Notes under the pieces: model-generated
The model's input: only the letters and a program-made list of their open reading frames with translations
What the model was told of the DNA's origin: nothing
The model's database searches: none
Translations under genes and position numbers: made by a program
Shown: positions 1-8,010 of the stretch, piece by piece
How positions within the stretch are numbered: position 1 is the stretch's first letter
How the letters are laid out: every line of letters starts with the position of its first letter
NCBI RefSeq assembly: GCF_022664455.2
Contig: NZ_JAKRKC020000003.1
Location: 186,001 to 250,000 of the forward strand
Reading direction: 5' to 3'
Origin: Actinomadura luzonensis
GTDB taxonomy: Bacteria; Actinomycetota; Actinomycetes; Streptosporangiales; Streptosporangiaceae
Length of the DNA: 64,000 nucleotides

Positions 1-302
1 TAGCAGCGGACCAGGACGGCGCCGTCGGCCGCCCGCGGGGTGATCTCGATCATGCCGTGCCAGTGCCGGTGGACCTCGTCGGCCTCCAGCAGCCGCCGGT
101 AGCCCGCGCCCACGCCGCCGGCCAGCGCGGCGCGCCCGCGTACCGGCTCGCGGCCGCCGGGGGGATGGAAGACGCCGTCGTCGGTGAAGGTCAGCGCCCA
201 TTCCTCGGCGCGTCCCTCGTCGAGGAGGTGGAAGTGGGCGGCGTAGAACTGCTCGACCTCGGCGCGCAGCTCGGCCGGGGTGATGATGCCGGTCGTGGTC
301 AT
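1..302 (-). CDS. SnoaL-like / NTF2-fold protein (partial, C-terminus outside window)
   Basis: The first 100 residues are visible; the gene runs off the left edge. The ATG at 302 follows a GGAGAG ribosome site, and 11 bases separate it from the stop of the upstream monooxygenase gene, so it is the promoter-distal member of that operon. The visible part resembles the cone-shaped NTF2/SnoaL fold: an amphipathic N-terminal helix (AELRAEVEQFYAAHF), then AEEWALTFTDDGVFHPPGG, typical of small polyketide cyclases, hydroxylase partners and isomerases. In aromatic polyketide clusters such proteins act as cyclases or monooxygenase-like tailoring enzymes. The exact reaction cannot be told from this fragment. 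Confidence 0.75.
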   Translation of the reverse strand, partial: MTTTGIITPAELRAEVEQFYAAHFHLLDEGRAEEWALTFTDDGVFHPPGGREPVRGRAALAGGVGAGYRRLLEADEVHRHWHGMIEITPRAADGAVLVRC

Positions 303-312
303 CGTGCTCTCC

Positions 313-1509
313 TCACTGGTCCGCGACGGTGAACAGGTCCGTGCGGACGGTGATGCCGGGGTTGCCGAAGGCGATCCAGGAGGTGATCGCGTCGTCGGCC
401 GGGGGGCTGCGCCGCGGGCCGCCGTCGCCGAACATGCTCTCGGCCTGGGCGAGCTGCACGGCCAGCACCTTCTCGACGTCGGGCCGGCGGGCGATCTCGA
501 AGGCGGCCAGCGCCCCGGCGTCCGGCGCGCCGTCGGCCAGGGCCTCCACCAGCAGCGGGTGCAGCAGCGCGGCGTCCTGCACGGCGAGGTTGATCCCCTG
601 CGCGCCGAGCGGGCCGTGCGTGTGGGCGGCGTCGCCGATCAGCACGAGACCGTCCGCGGCCCACGCGGTGGCGCAGCCGGAGAAGACGTCCAGCAGGGTC
701 AGGTCGGCGAGCCGGGTGATCTGCTCGTCGATGGCGGCGGCGTACCGGGGCAGGGCGGCCCGCAGCTCGTCCTTGATGGGGCCGACGCCCTCGGCGGCGA
801 GCGCGGCGTAGCCGCCGTGCGGCACGACCCAGGCGATCTGGACCCGGTCGGGGTAGGAGTCGTGCAGCAGCACCGCGCCGCCGGGGCCGCGGTCGATGCG
901 GACCAGCCCCGGCCGCTCCGCGGGCGGCAGCTCCAGGCGGAACCACAGCAGGTCGTGCTCGAACGCGTCCAGCCGCTCCTGCCCGATGCCGGCCAGCCGC
1001 CGCGTCTTGGAGTAGCGGCCGTCCGCGCCCACCACGCAGCGCGCCCGGACGCGCGCGGTCCTCCCGCCGGAGGTGACGACGCCGGTGACGCGGCCCTCCT
1101 CGGTGAGCAGGCCGCCGATCCCGGCGCCGGCCAGCCGCACGAAGCCCGGCAGGCGTTCGCACCGCTCGGTCAGCTCGGCCAGCACGTGCCGCTGCGGCAC
1201 GCTCAGCAGGTAGTTGTACGGCCCGGGCAGCCGGGTGTAGTCGATCTCCAGCCGGGTGACGCCTCCCGCGGTGAACCGGAACCCGCTCAGCGGGCAGGCG
1301 CCTCGCGCGCGCGCCCCCTCCAGCGCCCCGAGCCGGTCGAGCACCCGCGCGCCGCCGGGCTGCAGGATCTCGCCCCGGTAGTGGCGCTCCAGCGTCGCCG
1401 ACCGTTCCACCAGCGTCACGCCCAGACCGGAGCGCAGCAGCAGCAGGCTCAGGGTCAGACCGGCCGGCCCGCCGCCGACCACGCAGACGTCCGTCGTGAT
1501 CTCGTCCAC
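313..1509 (-). CDS. FAD-dependent aromatic monooxygenase (group A, UbiH-like)
   Basis: A 398-residue flavoprotein monooxygenase. An N-terminal Rossmann motif (VVGGGPAGL, about residues 10-18) binds the FAD ADP part; a central CVVGADGRYSKTR carries the DG motif that contacts FAD and NAD(P)H; GLVLIGDAAHTHGPLGAQG is the GD motif. This is the para-hydroxybenzoate-hydroxylase class, soluble in the cytoplasm. The start is GTG, 4 bases after the stop of the cyclase gene, so the two are probably co-translated. In context it should hydroxylate or epoxidise an aromatic polyketide intermediate. It lacks the extra C-terminal thioredoxin-like domain found in many 500-plus-residue polyketide hydroxylases, so substrate and position are open. 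Confidence 0.88.
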   Translation of the reverse strand: MDEITTDVCVVGGGPAGLTLSLLLLRSGLGVTLVERSATLERHYRGEILQPGGARVLDRLGALEGARARGACPLSGFRFTAGGVTRLEIDYTRLPGPYNYLLSVPQRHVLAELTERCERLPGFVRLAGAGIGGLLTEEGRVTGVVTSGGRTARVRARCVVGADGRYSKTRRLAGIGQERLDAFEHDLLWFRLELPPAERPGLVRIDRGPGGAVLLHDSYPDRVQIAWVVPHGGYAALAAEGVGPIKDELRAALPRYAAAIDEQITRLADLTLLDVFSGCATAWAADGLVLIGDAAHTHGPLGAQGINLAVQDAALLHPLLVEALADGAPDAGALAAFEIARRPDVEKVLAVQLAQAESMFGDGGPRRSPPADDAITSWIAFGNPGITVRTDLFTVADQ

Positions 1510-1513
1510 GGGC

Positions 1514-2413
1514 TCAGCTCACCCCCGCCTGTTCCTCGGCGTACTGCTTGGCCAGTCGCAGGTTGGTGGTGCTGTTGGCGCTGAGGTGGCGGCGCAGGAA
1601 GCGGCGGGCGTCGGCCACGGTGGTGCCGGGGCCGAGCACGTCGAGCCGGTCGGGGCGGATCGTGCAGGTGTGCCGGGACTCCAGCACCACCCCCTCCGGC
1701 GTGGGGGTGAACCGCCAGTGCCCGGTGTGGGCCGACATCAGCGGCGGCGGCGTGATCTGCTTGTAGACGATCAGCTCGTGGGGCAGGCAGACCCGCACCG
1801 ACCGGGTGGTGACCGACCCGCCGCCCTTGACCGGGGTGACCATGTCGAAGAACTGGATGTTCGGCACGTTCTCCGTCATGTCGAGGCTGATGACGTGCTC
1901 CAGCTTCTCCGGCCACTTGTCGGCCTCGTAGAGCACCTTCCAGGCGTCGCGCACGTCCCCGCCGGCGAAGACGGGGTCGCGGAAGTCGATGGTCAGCTCG
2001 TCCGGCAGTTCCGCGGCGGCCTTCAGCTCGGCCAGCCGGTCGCGCAGGCGCGCCTCCCGCCCGGCGGGGCCGTCGGCGGGGCCGTCGGCGGCGGGGCCGG
2101 TCACGTGGAGCGACACGTCCGTGCCGCCGTCCGGGCGGGCGCCGAACACCCACTCCTCCGCGCCGGCGGTGATCCGCAGCGCGGCGGCGTCGAGGGTGCG
2201 CGCGGCCCGCCACGTGGTGACGGTCTCGCCGGCGCCGAGCTCCCAGACCTGGATCTCGTCGCGGTCCGCCGAGCGGGCGGCGCGGTCGGCGTGCACCACG
2301 GGGCCGAACCACTGCGGCCAGAACCGCACGTCGGCGACGCGGTCGAACACGGTCTCGGGCGGGGCCTGGACGGTGATGCGGTACTCGGCCCGGTGAGCGG
2401 TGGCCTGGGTCAT
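1514..2413 (-). CDS. di-domain polyketide aromatase/cyclase (SRPBCC)
   Basis: 299 residues with two SRPBCC (START-like) helix-grip domains. The first, about residues 5-125, includes the AEYRITVQAPPETVFDRVADV start usual for these enzymes. The second, about 150-290, includes the conserved NIQFFDMVTPVKGG stretch. This architecture matches the ActVII/GrhQ group, which folds and aromatises the first ring of a reduced poly-beta-keto chain held on the ACP. The ATG at 2413 is preferred to an upstream in-frame codon because GGAAGGA lies just before it. It is the first gene after rfbB on the minus strand and is followed by the monooxygenase. It is the strongest sign that the cluster makes an aromatic type II polyketide. 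Confidence 0.9.
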   Translation of the reverse strand: MTQATAHRAEYRITVQAPPETVFDRVADVRFWPQWFGPVVHADRAARSADRDEIQVWELGAGETVTTWRAARTLDAAALRITAGAEEWVFGARPDGGTDVSLHVTGPAADGPADGPAGREARLRDRLAELKAAAELPDELTIDFRDPVFAGGDVRDAWKVLYEADKWPEKLEHVISLDMTENVPNIQFFDMVTPVKGGGSVTTRSVRVCLPHELIVYKQITPPPLMSAHTGHWRFTPTPEGVVLESRHTCTIRPDRLDVLGPGTTVADARRFLRRHLSANSTTNLRLAKQYAEEQAGVS

Positions 2414-2468
2414 GGCGCGTCCTTCCGTGCTTGCTGCAGGGGCAGGGTCCGAGCGTCGGGGAGGCACC

Positions 2469-3452
2469 TCAATGTCCGCTTGAGGCGGAGCGCAAAATCA
2501 GCGGTTTCCACCATTCGGGGTGGTCCCGGTACCAGGTCACGGTGTCCGCCAGCCCCGTGGCGAAGTCGATCCGGGGCGCGTACCCCAGCTCGCGGCGGAT
2601 CTTGCTGTCGTCGACGCTGTAGCGGTAGTCGTGGGCCTTGCGGTCGGTCACGTGCCGCACCATGTCGGCGCCCGCGCCCAGGTGGCCGAGCAGCAGGCCG
2701 GTCACCTCGCGGTTGGTGAGCTCGGCGCCGCCGCCGACGTTGTAGACCTCGCCGGCCCGGCCGCGGCGCAGCACCAGGTCCACGGCCCGGCAGTGGTCGT
2801 CCACGTGCAGCCACTCGCGGCGGTTGCCGCCGTCCCCGTACAGCGGGACCGGGACGCCGCGCAGCAGGTTCGTGACGAAGAGCGGGATCAGCTTCTCCGG
2901 GTACTGGTAGGGGCCGTAGTTGTTGGAGCAGCGGGTGATGCTCAGGTCCAGGCCGTGGGTGCGCCAGTACGATCGGGCGATCAGGTCGCCGCCCGCCTTG
3001 GACGCGGCGTAGGGCGAGTTCGGGGCCAGCGGGGCGTCCTCGGCGCACGAACCGGACGCGACCGAGCCGTACACCTCGTCCGTGGAGACGTGCACGACGC
3101 GCGCGATCCCGGTCCTGCGGCACGCCTCCAGCAGGGTCTGGGTGCCGCACACGTTGGTGACGGCGAACGCGGCACCGTCGGCCACCGAGCGGTCCACGTG
3201 CGACTCGGCGGCGAAATGGACCACGGCGTCGTGCCCGGGCAGCACGTCGAGCAGCAGCGGCAGGTCGCACACGTCGCCGCGGACGAACGTCAGCCCCGGA
3301 TGCTCCGCCGGCAGGTTCTCCCTGCGGCCGGCGTAGGTCAGCTTGTCCAGGACGGTGACCCGCGACCCGGGCGGGCCGTACCCGCCCTCCAGGACCTGGC
3401 GCACGTAATGGGAACCGATGAAGCCGGCACCGCCGGTGACGAGAATCCTCAT
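2469..3452 (-). CDS. rfbB: dTDP-glucose 4,6-dehydratase
   Basis: 327 residues, normal for RfbB/RmlB. The protein begins with the NAD-binding TGGAGFIG loop. STDEVYGS holds the Thr-Asp-Glu catalytic residues, PYAASK is the short-chain dehydrogenase Tyr-x3-Lys pair, and the C-terminal half has the NNYGPYQYPEKLIP signature. It converts dTDP-D-glucose to dTDP-4-keto-6-deoxyglucose, the branch point for deoxysugars. An upstream in-frame extension exists, but the ATG at 3452 sits directly before the Rossmann strand, so it is chosen. It diverges from the acyl-CoA-ligase gene across 160 bases. RfbC and RfbD are about 17 kb away; no RfbA (thymidylyltransferase) is in the window. Confidence 0.95.
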   Translation of the reverse strand: MRILVTGGAGFIGSHYVRQVLEGGYGPPGSRVTVLDKLTYAGRRENLPAEHPGLTFVRGDVCDLPLLLDVLPGHDAVVHFAAESHVDRSVADGAAFAVTNVCGTQTLLEACRRTGIARVVHVSTDEVYGSVASGSCAEDAPLAPNSPYAASKAGGDLIARSYWRTHGLDLSITRCSNNYGPYQYPEKLIPLFVTNLLRGVPVPLYGDGGNRREWLHVDDHCRAVDLVLRRGRAGEVYNVGGGAELTNREVTGLLLGHLGAGADMVRHVTDRKAHDYRYSVDDSKIRRELGYAPRIDFATGLADTVTWYRDHPEWWKPLILRSASSGH

Positions 3453-3612
3453 CTCCACCTCCGGCGTCCGATGGTCGGGCCGGCCGGTTGAGAACAGGTC
3501 GAAGGACCGCGAAGCCCGCCGCCGCGTCAGCCGGGCCTCAAGCGTGTCTTGACCGCCGCGGTGCACAGTCGCAGCGCGGAGGACCGCCACGTCCCAGTTA
3601 GGGGGAGACCCG
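3453..3612. promoter_or_regulatory. divergent promoter region between rfbB and the ligase gene
   Basis: This 160-base gap must hold promoters for both outward genes. It contains an interrupted palindrome, TCAAG at 3538-3542 and CTTGA at 3548-3552 with five bases between. The left half belongs to a 9-mer, CCTCAAGCG (3536-3544), that recurs in inverse orientation at 2477-2485 and 18771-18779. Resemblance to SARP-type heptamers (TCGAGC/TCAAGC) is suggestive only. A GGGGGAG ribosome site precedes the GTG at 3613. Confidence 0.45.
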
Positions 3613-5526
3613 GTGCCCGAACCGACCATCAGCCCGGCCAGGCCCGTTCCCGGCCCGCTCACGGACCTTCCGCCCGACCTGACGCTCGACGGGGTGCTGA
3701 GCCGCGCGGCGGCCGCCGCCCCAGGACGGGACGCGGTGCGCACGGCCACGGCGGCGGAGACCAGGACGGTGACGTTCGCCGAGCTCGACGCGCAGGCCTC
3801 CCGGGTCGCCGGAGCCCTGTCCGGCCTGGCCGGCCCGGCCGGCGCGGCGTCCGGCGCCATGGTCGCGCTGGCCCCGGCGCCCGGCCTCCCGTACGCGGCC
3901 GCCCTGCACGGCATCGTCCGCGCCGGTCACGTGGCCGTCACGGTGAAGCCGATGCTGAGCGCGGACGACCTGGCCCGCGTGCTGAGGTCCACCGGAGCCC
4001 GGGTGGCCTTCCTCACCGAGGCGCTGGCGGCGCGGGCGGACCCGGCCGCGCTGGACCGCGTGGTGGTGACCGACCGGGACGAGCCCGCGGCGGGCTGGCC
4101 GGCCGGCTGGACGACGTACGCGCAGGTGCTGGCGGGCGCGGACCTGCCGGGGCCGGGCGGGCCCCGGACGGACCCGGAGTCGCCCGCGCTGGTGCACTTC
4201 ACCCACGGCACGACCGGCACGCCGAAGGGCGTGCTGCTGTCCCACCGCAACCTGGTGGCCAACGCCGCGCAGACCGCCTGGGCGCACGAGCTCGACCGGT
4301 ACGACGTGGTGCTCAACCACCTGCCGATCCTGCACTGCATGCACGTCAACGGCCCGATCTGGGCGGGCGCGACACAGGTGCTGTGCCTGGACCCCGACGT
4401 GGAGTCGGCGATCCGGCTGGCCAACGAGCACGGCGCCCGCTGCTTCTACGCCCAGCCGGGCCAGCTCGTCCGGCTGGCCGCCGACGAACGGCTCGACCGG
4501 CTGCGCCTGACCACCGTCGAGGTGATCCGCACCGGCGGGACGCACCTGCCGGCGGCCACGGCCCGCACCCTGTCGGAGCACTTCGGCGTGCCGGTGGTGC
4601 AGGGGTACGGGCTGGTGGAGACCAGCAGCCTGACGCACTCGGACCTGCGCGCCGCACCCGGCCCCGGCACGGTCGGCCTTCCGGTGCCGCACACCGAATG
4701 CGTGATCGCCGACCCGGACACGGGACGGCCGCTGCCGGCGGGCCGGCGCGGCGAGGTGCGGGTCCGCGGCCCCCAGGTGGCGCTCGGCTACCTCGGCCGC
4801 GACGACGCGCCCGTCGACGCCGACGGCTGGCTGAGCACGGGTGACGTCGGTTACCTCGACGGCGGCCGGCTGGTGCTGGTGGACCGGATCGGCGACCTGT
4901 TTAAGGTCGGCAACGAGCTCGTGTCGCCGACCGAGGTCGAGCAGGTGCTCCTGGCCCAGCCGGTGGTCCAGGAGTGCGTGGTGGTCGGCTACCCCGACGA
5001 GGTGCTGGGGCAGGTGCCGTACGCGCTGGTCGTCCCGGAGGACCGGGCGAGCGACGCGCAGCTCGCGGCGGCCGTCGCGGCGGCCAACGAGCGCCTGGCC
5101 CCGCACCAGCGCATCCGCCGCGTGTCGGCGATCTACTCCATCCCCGGGGCGGCCACCGGCAAGGTCAACCGCCGCGCCCTGCGGGAACGGGTGATCGCCG
5201 GCGAACCGTCCCGCCGAGATCGAGGAGCGCCAACGATGATCGTCCTGATGAACAAGGTCACGGTGACAGGTGACATGGCGGAGTTCGAGCGCGCGCACGA
5301 CGAGATCGCCGCCTTCATGCGCGCCCAGCCGGGAGCGCGCGGGTTCCGCCTGCTCGGCTCCCTGGACGAGCCGAACGTGTTCGTCGAGCTCGCCGAGTGG
5401 GACAGCCAGGAGGCGCACGCCGCCGCCGTCCGCTCGCCCGGCTTCGTGGAGCGCGCGCGGGCGCTGCGCGCGGTGGCGGAGCTCGATCTCGGCAAGTACC
5501 GCGTGGTCCGCGCCGAGCGGGCCTGA
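3613..5526 (+). CDS. acyl-CoA ligase-like adenylating enzyme joined to an ABM monooxygenase domain
   Basis: 637 residues. Residues 1-530 are an ANL-superfamily adenylating enzyme: FTHGTTGTPKG phosphate loop near 195-206, GYGLVETSS, STGDVGYL near 408, and the C-terminal catalytic lysine in GAATGKVNRR near 516. Residues 542-637 are a separate antibiotic-biosynthesis-monooxygenase (ABM, dimeric ferredoxin-like) domain starting MIVLMNKVTVTGD. The reading frame is open across the joint. However, GAGGAG at 5222-5227 lies 8 bases before the in-frame ATG at 5236, so the ABM part may also be translated alone. The ligase probably activates a carboxylic acid starter or side group; ABM domains often oxidise aromatic rings to quinones without cofactors. 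Both roles are inferred. Start: GTG with GGGGGAG before it. Confidence 0.85.
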   Translation: MPEPTISPARPVPGPLTDLPPDLTLDGVLSRAAAAAPGRDAVRTATAAETRTVTFAELDAQASRVAGALSGLAGPAGAASGAMVALAPAPGLPYAAALHGIVRAGHVAVTVKPMLSADDLARVLRSTGARVAFLTEALAARADPAALDRVVVTDRDEPAAGWPAGWTTYAQVLAGADLPGPGGPRTDPESPALVHFTHGTTGTPKGVLLSHRNLVANAAQTAWAHELDRYDVVLNHLPILHCMHVNGPIWAGATQVLCLDPDVESAIRLANEHGARCFYAQPGQLVRLAADERLDRLRLTTVEVIRTGGTHLPAATARTLSEHFGVPVVQGYGLVETSSLTHSDLRAAPGPGTVGLPVPHTECVIADPDTGRPLPAGRRGEVRVRGPQVALGYLGRDDAPVDADGWLSTGDVGYLDGGRLVLVDRIGDLFKVGNELVSPTEVEQVLLAQPVVQECVVVGYPDEVLGQVPYALVVPEDRASDAQLAAAVAAANERLAPHQRIRRVSAIYSIPGAATGKVNRRALRERVIAGEPSRRDRGAPTMIVLMNKVTVTGDMAEFERAHDEIAAFMRAQPGARGFRLLGSLDEPNVFVELAEWDSQEAHAAAVRSPGFVERARALRAVAELDLGKYRVVRAERA

Positions 5527-5646
5527 CGGATCTTCCTCACCCGGCCCCGCCGGCGGCCTGTGTCATCACCCGGACCAGGCGCCGGCCGCGCTCCGCGCCG
5601 CCGGCCGCGCCATCCACGGCCGGCCGGCGCGGCGCAGGGGGCCAGT

Positions 5647-5690
5647 CGTGGCGTGCCGCCCCGCGTGATCCGCGGGCGCGGCACGCCACG
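5647..5690 (+). terminator. compound hairpin terminator after the ligase gene
   Basis: A perfect 13-bp stem, CGTGGCGTGCCGC (5647-5659) with its complement at 5678-5690, encloses a second 5-bp stem CCGCG/CGCGG (5661-5665 with 5671-5675). No T-run follows, as is common in high-GC actinomycetes. It separates the ligase from the carboxylase operon. The rest of the 206-base gap is GC-rich with weaker self-complementarity. Confidence 0.7.
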
Positions 5691-5732
5691 GTCACTCCCG
5701 CCCGACCCTGACGGCACTGGAGGTGTGCGTAC

Positions 5733-7451
5733 GTGCATCGGCTGATCGACGACGAGCTCGGCCGGACGGCGTCCGGCGGAGCGCCGGACCCCGGCGTCCG
5801 GTCGGAGGAGGTGACGGTCGAGCCGTGGGTGCTGTGCGAGCGGTGCCGGGCGATCGTCTACGGCCCCGCCCTGGCCCGCGCGCAGCGGGTGTGCCCCGAA
5901 TGCGGCCGGCACGCCCGCCTGACCGCGCCGGAACGGCTGCGGACGCTGCTCGACCCCGGCTCGATCGTCCCGCTGGAGGCGCCGCCGCGCGCCGAGGACC
6001 CGCTGCGCTTCACCGACACCCGCCCGTACGCCGACCGGCTGCGCGAGGCGCGGAAGCTGACCGGCCTGGAGGAGGCGGTGGTGTGCGCGCGGGGCGCGGT
6101 GGACGGCCGCCCGGTGGTGGCGGCCGTCATGGACTTCCGGTTCCTCGGCGGCAGCCTGGGCGGGGCGGTGGGCGAGCTGATCACGCTCGCGGCCGAGGCG
6201 GCGCTGCGGGACCGCGCCCCGTTCGTCATCGTGAGCGCCTCGGGCGGCGCCCGCATGCAGGAGGGCGTCATCTCCCTGCTGCAGATGGCCAAGACCAGCC
6301 GGGCGCTGGCCGAGCTCGACCGGGCGGGGGTGCTCACCGTGTCCCTGGTCACCGACCCGACCTTCGGCGGGGTGGCCGCCTCGTTCGCGACGTTGTGCGA
6401 CGTGATCGTGGCCGAGCCGGGCGCGCGTCTCGGTTTCGCCGGCCCCCGCGTCGTCCAGCAGACGATCGGCGCCTCGCTGCCGCCGGGCTTCCAGACGGCG
6501 GAGTTCCTGCTCGGCAAGGGGTTCGTGGACGTCGTCCGGCCGCGTGCCGGGCTGCGGGAGACGCTGTCCGGGCTGCTGGCGGCGGCCGGAGGCGGGCGAC
6601 CGGCCCCGGCGCGGGGAGCCGACCCGGCGGTCACGGACCCGAACCTGCTGCCCGACCGTTCCCCCTGGGACGTGGTGCGCCTGGCCAGGGACATCGAGCG
6701 GCCCACCACCCTGGACTACGTGCGCCTGCTGCTCGACGACTTCACCGAGCTGCACGGCGACCGGCTGTCGGGCGACTGCCCCGCGATCGTCGCGGGGCTC
6801 GGGCGGATGGACGGCCGGCCCGTCGCGGTGATCGGCCACCAGAAGGGCCACACGGCCGCCGAGCTGGCCGCGCGCAACTACGGCATGGCCTCGCCCGCCG
6901 GGTACCGCAAGGCGGCCCGGGTGCTGCGGCTGGCGGCCAAGCTCGGCGTCCCCGTGGTCACGCTGATCGACACGCCGGGCGCGCACCCGGGTGTCGAGGC
7001 CGAGGAGAACGGGCAGGCCGTGGCCATCGCCGAGAACCTGCGGCTGCTGTCGCTGCTGCCCGTTCCCGTGGTGGCGGTGGTCGTCGGGGAGGGCGGCAGC
7101 GGAGGGGCGCTGGCCCTGGCCGTCGCCGACGAGGTGCTGATGTTCGCCAACGCCGTGTACTCGGTGATCTCGCCCGAGGGCTGCGCGGCGATCCTCTGGA
7201 AGGACCCGAAGGCCGCGCCGGACGCCGCGGTGGCCCTGGGCGTGGACCCGCGCCGGCTGCTCGCGCTGGGCGCGGTGGACGGGGTGCTGCCCGAGCCCGC
7301 GGGCGGGACGGGCGCCGACCCGTCGGCCGCGGCGGAGACGCTGCGGCAGGCGCTGTCCGTCCGGCTGGCGAGGCTCGCGCAGCTGCCGCCCGACCGGCTG
7401 CTGAGCGAGCGCGCGGCCCGGCTGCGCGCCGCCGGCGAGGGCACGCGATGA
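5733..7451 (+). CDS. accDA: acetyl-CoA carboxylase carboxyltransferase, fused beta (AccD) and alpha (AccA) subunits
   Basis: 572 residues. The N-terminal half is AccD-like, with a zinc ribbon of four cysteines (35, 38, 54, 57) and the [11 protein letters not shown] oxyanion segment. The C-terminal half is AccA-like, with [35 protein letters not shown] and a [15 protein letters not shown] core. Together they move carboxyl from carboxybiotin to acetyl-CoA, giving malonyl-CoA. Fused D-A subunits in an antibiotic cluster are known from angucycline-type loci and raise extender supply. The GTG start has GGAGG at 5719-5723. AccB follows after 49 bases and then AccC, forming one operon. Some primary actinomycete ACCases use a different acyl-CoA carboxylase type, so this set is probably pathway-dedicated. 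Confidence 0.93.
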   Translation: MHRLIDDELGRTASGGAPDPGVRSEEVTVEPWVLCERCRAIVYGPALARAQRVCPECGRHARLTAPERLRTLLDPGSIVPLEAPPRAEDPLRFTDTRPYADRLREARKLTGLEEAVVCARGAVDGRPVVAAVMDFRFLGGSLGGAVGELITLAAEAALRDRAPFVIVSASGGARMQEGVISLLQMAKTSRALAELDRAGVLTVSLVTDPTFGGVAASFATLCDVIVAEPGARLGFAGPRVVQQTIGASLPPGFQTAEFLLGKGFVDVVRPRAGLRETLSGLLAAAGGGRPAPARGADPAVTDPNLLPDRSPWDVVRLARDIERPTTLDYVRLLLDDFTELHGDRLSGDCPAIVAGLGRMDGRPVAVIGHQKGHTAAELAARNYGMASPAGYRKAARVLRLAAKLGVPVVTLIDTPGAHPGVEAEENGQAVAIAENLRLLSLLPVPVVAVVVGEGGSGGALALAVADEVLMFANAVYSVISPEGCAAILWKDPKAAPDAAVALGVDPRRLLALGAVDGVLPEPAGGTGADPSAAAETLRQALSVRLARLAQLPPDRLLSERAARLRAAGEGTR

Positions 7452-7500
7452 CCCCGGTCTCCCCCGGCCCCGACCTCACCGCAGCAACGGGAGGAACGCC

Positions 7501-8010
7501 ATGAGCGCACCGCACGGCAACGGAGACGGCCCGCCGGCCCTGGCCGGCCCCCGGCACGACAGCGCGCACGAGCGCGGGGACGGCGACACGCTGGGCGCGG
7601 TCCGCGAGACCGCCCTCCAGGTGCTCGGCGCGCTGCCGCACCCGCCCTCCGCCCTGCGGATCCAGGTGGGGGCCGTGACGCTGGAGCTGGACTGGCCGGT
7701 GAACGCCGCCCCCCAGGGCGCCCCGCCCGGGCCCGCCTCGCCCGCGGCGCCCGCCGCGGGCGCCGCGGACCACATCGGCGCGGTGTCGGTCGGCGTGTTC
7801 TACCGGGCGCCGGAGCCGGGCGCGGAGCCGTTCGTCAGGGAAGGGTCGGTGGTGGCGGCCGGCCAGCAGGTGGCGATCGTGGAGGCGATGAAGCTGATGA
7901 TCCCGGTCACCGCCACGCGCGCGTGCCGCATCGTGAGGGCCCTGGTGGAGGACGGGAGCGCGGTGGAGTTCGACCAGCCGCTGTTCGAGATCGCGGCGGC
8001 GGGGGCGTGA
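7501..8010 (+). CDS. accB: biotin carboxyl carrier protein of acetyl-CoA carboxylase
   Basis: 169 residues. The C-terminal biotinyl domain carries EAMKLM with the biotin-accepting lysine at about residue 131. It is preceded by a proline/alanine-rich flexible linker (about residues 75-100) that lets the carrier swing between carboxylase and transferase. It has the length and layout of AccB. The ATG at 7501 has GGGAGG just upstream. Its TGA shares one base with the ATG of the biotin carboxylase gene. The N-terminal 30 residues are charged and unlike typical AccB. Confidence 0.93.
   Translation: MSAPHGNGDGPPALAGPRHDSAHERGDGDTLGAVRETALQVLGALPHPPSALRIQVGAVTLELDWPVNAAPQGAPPGPASPAAPAAGAADHIGAVSVGVFYRAPEPGAEPFVREGSVVAAGQQVAIVEAMKLMIPVTATRACRIVRALVEDGSAVEFDQPLFEIAAAGA

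Noticed and set aside
2469-3914. 481-residue version of RfbB with a long N-terminal extension
   Set aside because: The extension has no similarity to the family, runs through the divergent promoter and into the ligase gene, and a correct start lies at 3452.
5579-5625. GC-rich inverted repeats before the compound terminator
   Set aside because: Stems are imperfect and expected by chance in 80% GC sequence; only the 13-bp perfect stem is reported.
7447-7503. 18-codon reading frame overlapping the accDA stop and the accB start
   Set aside because: No family resemblance; its overlap with the ribosome site of accB is enough to explain it as chance.
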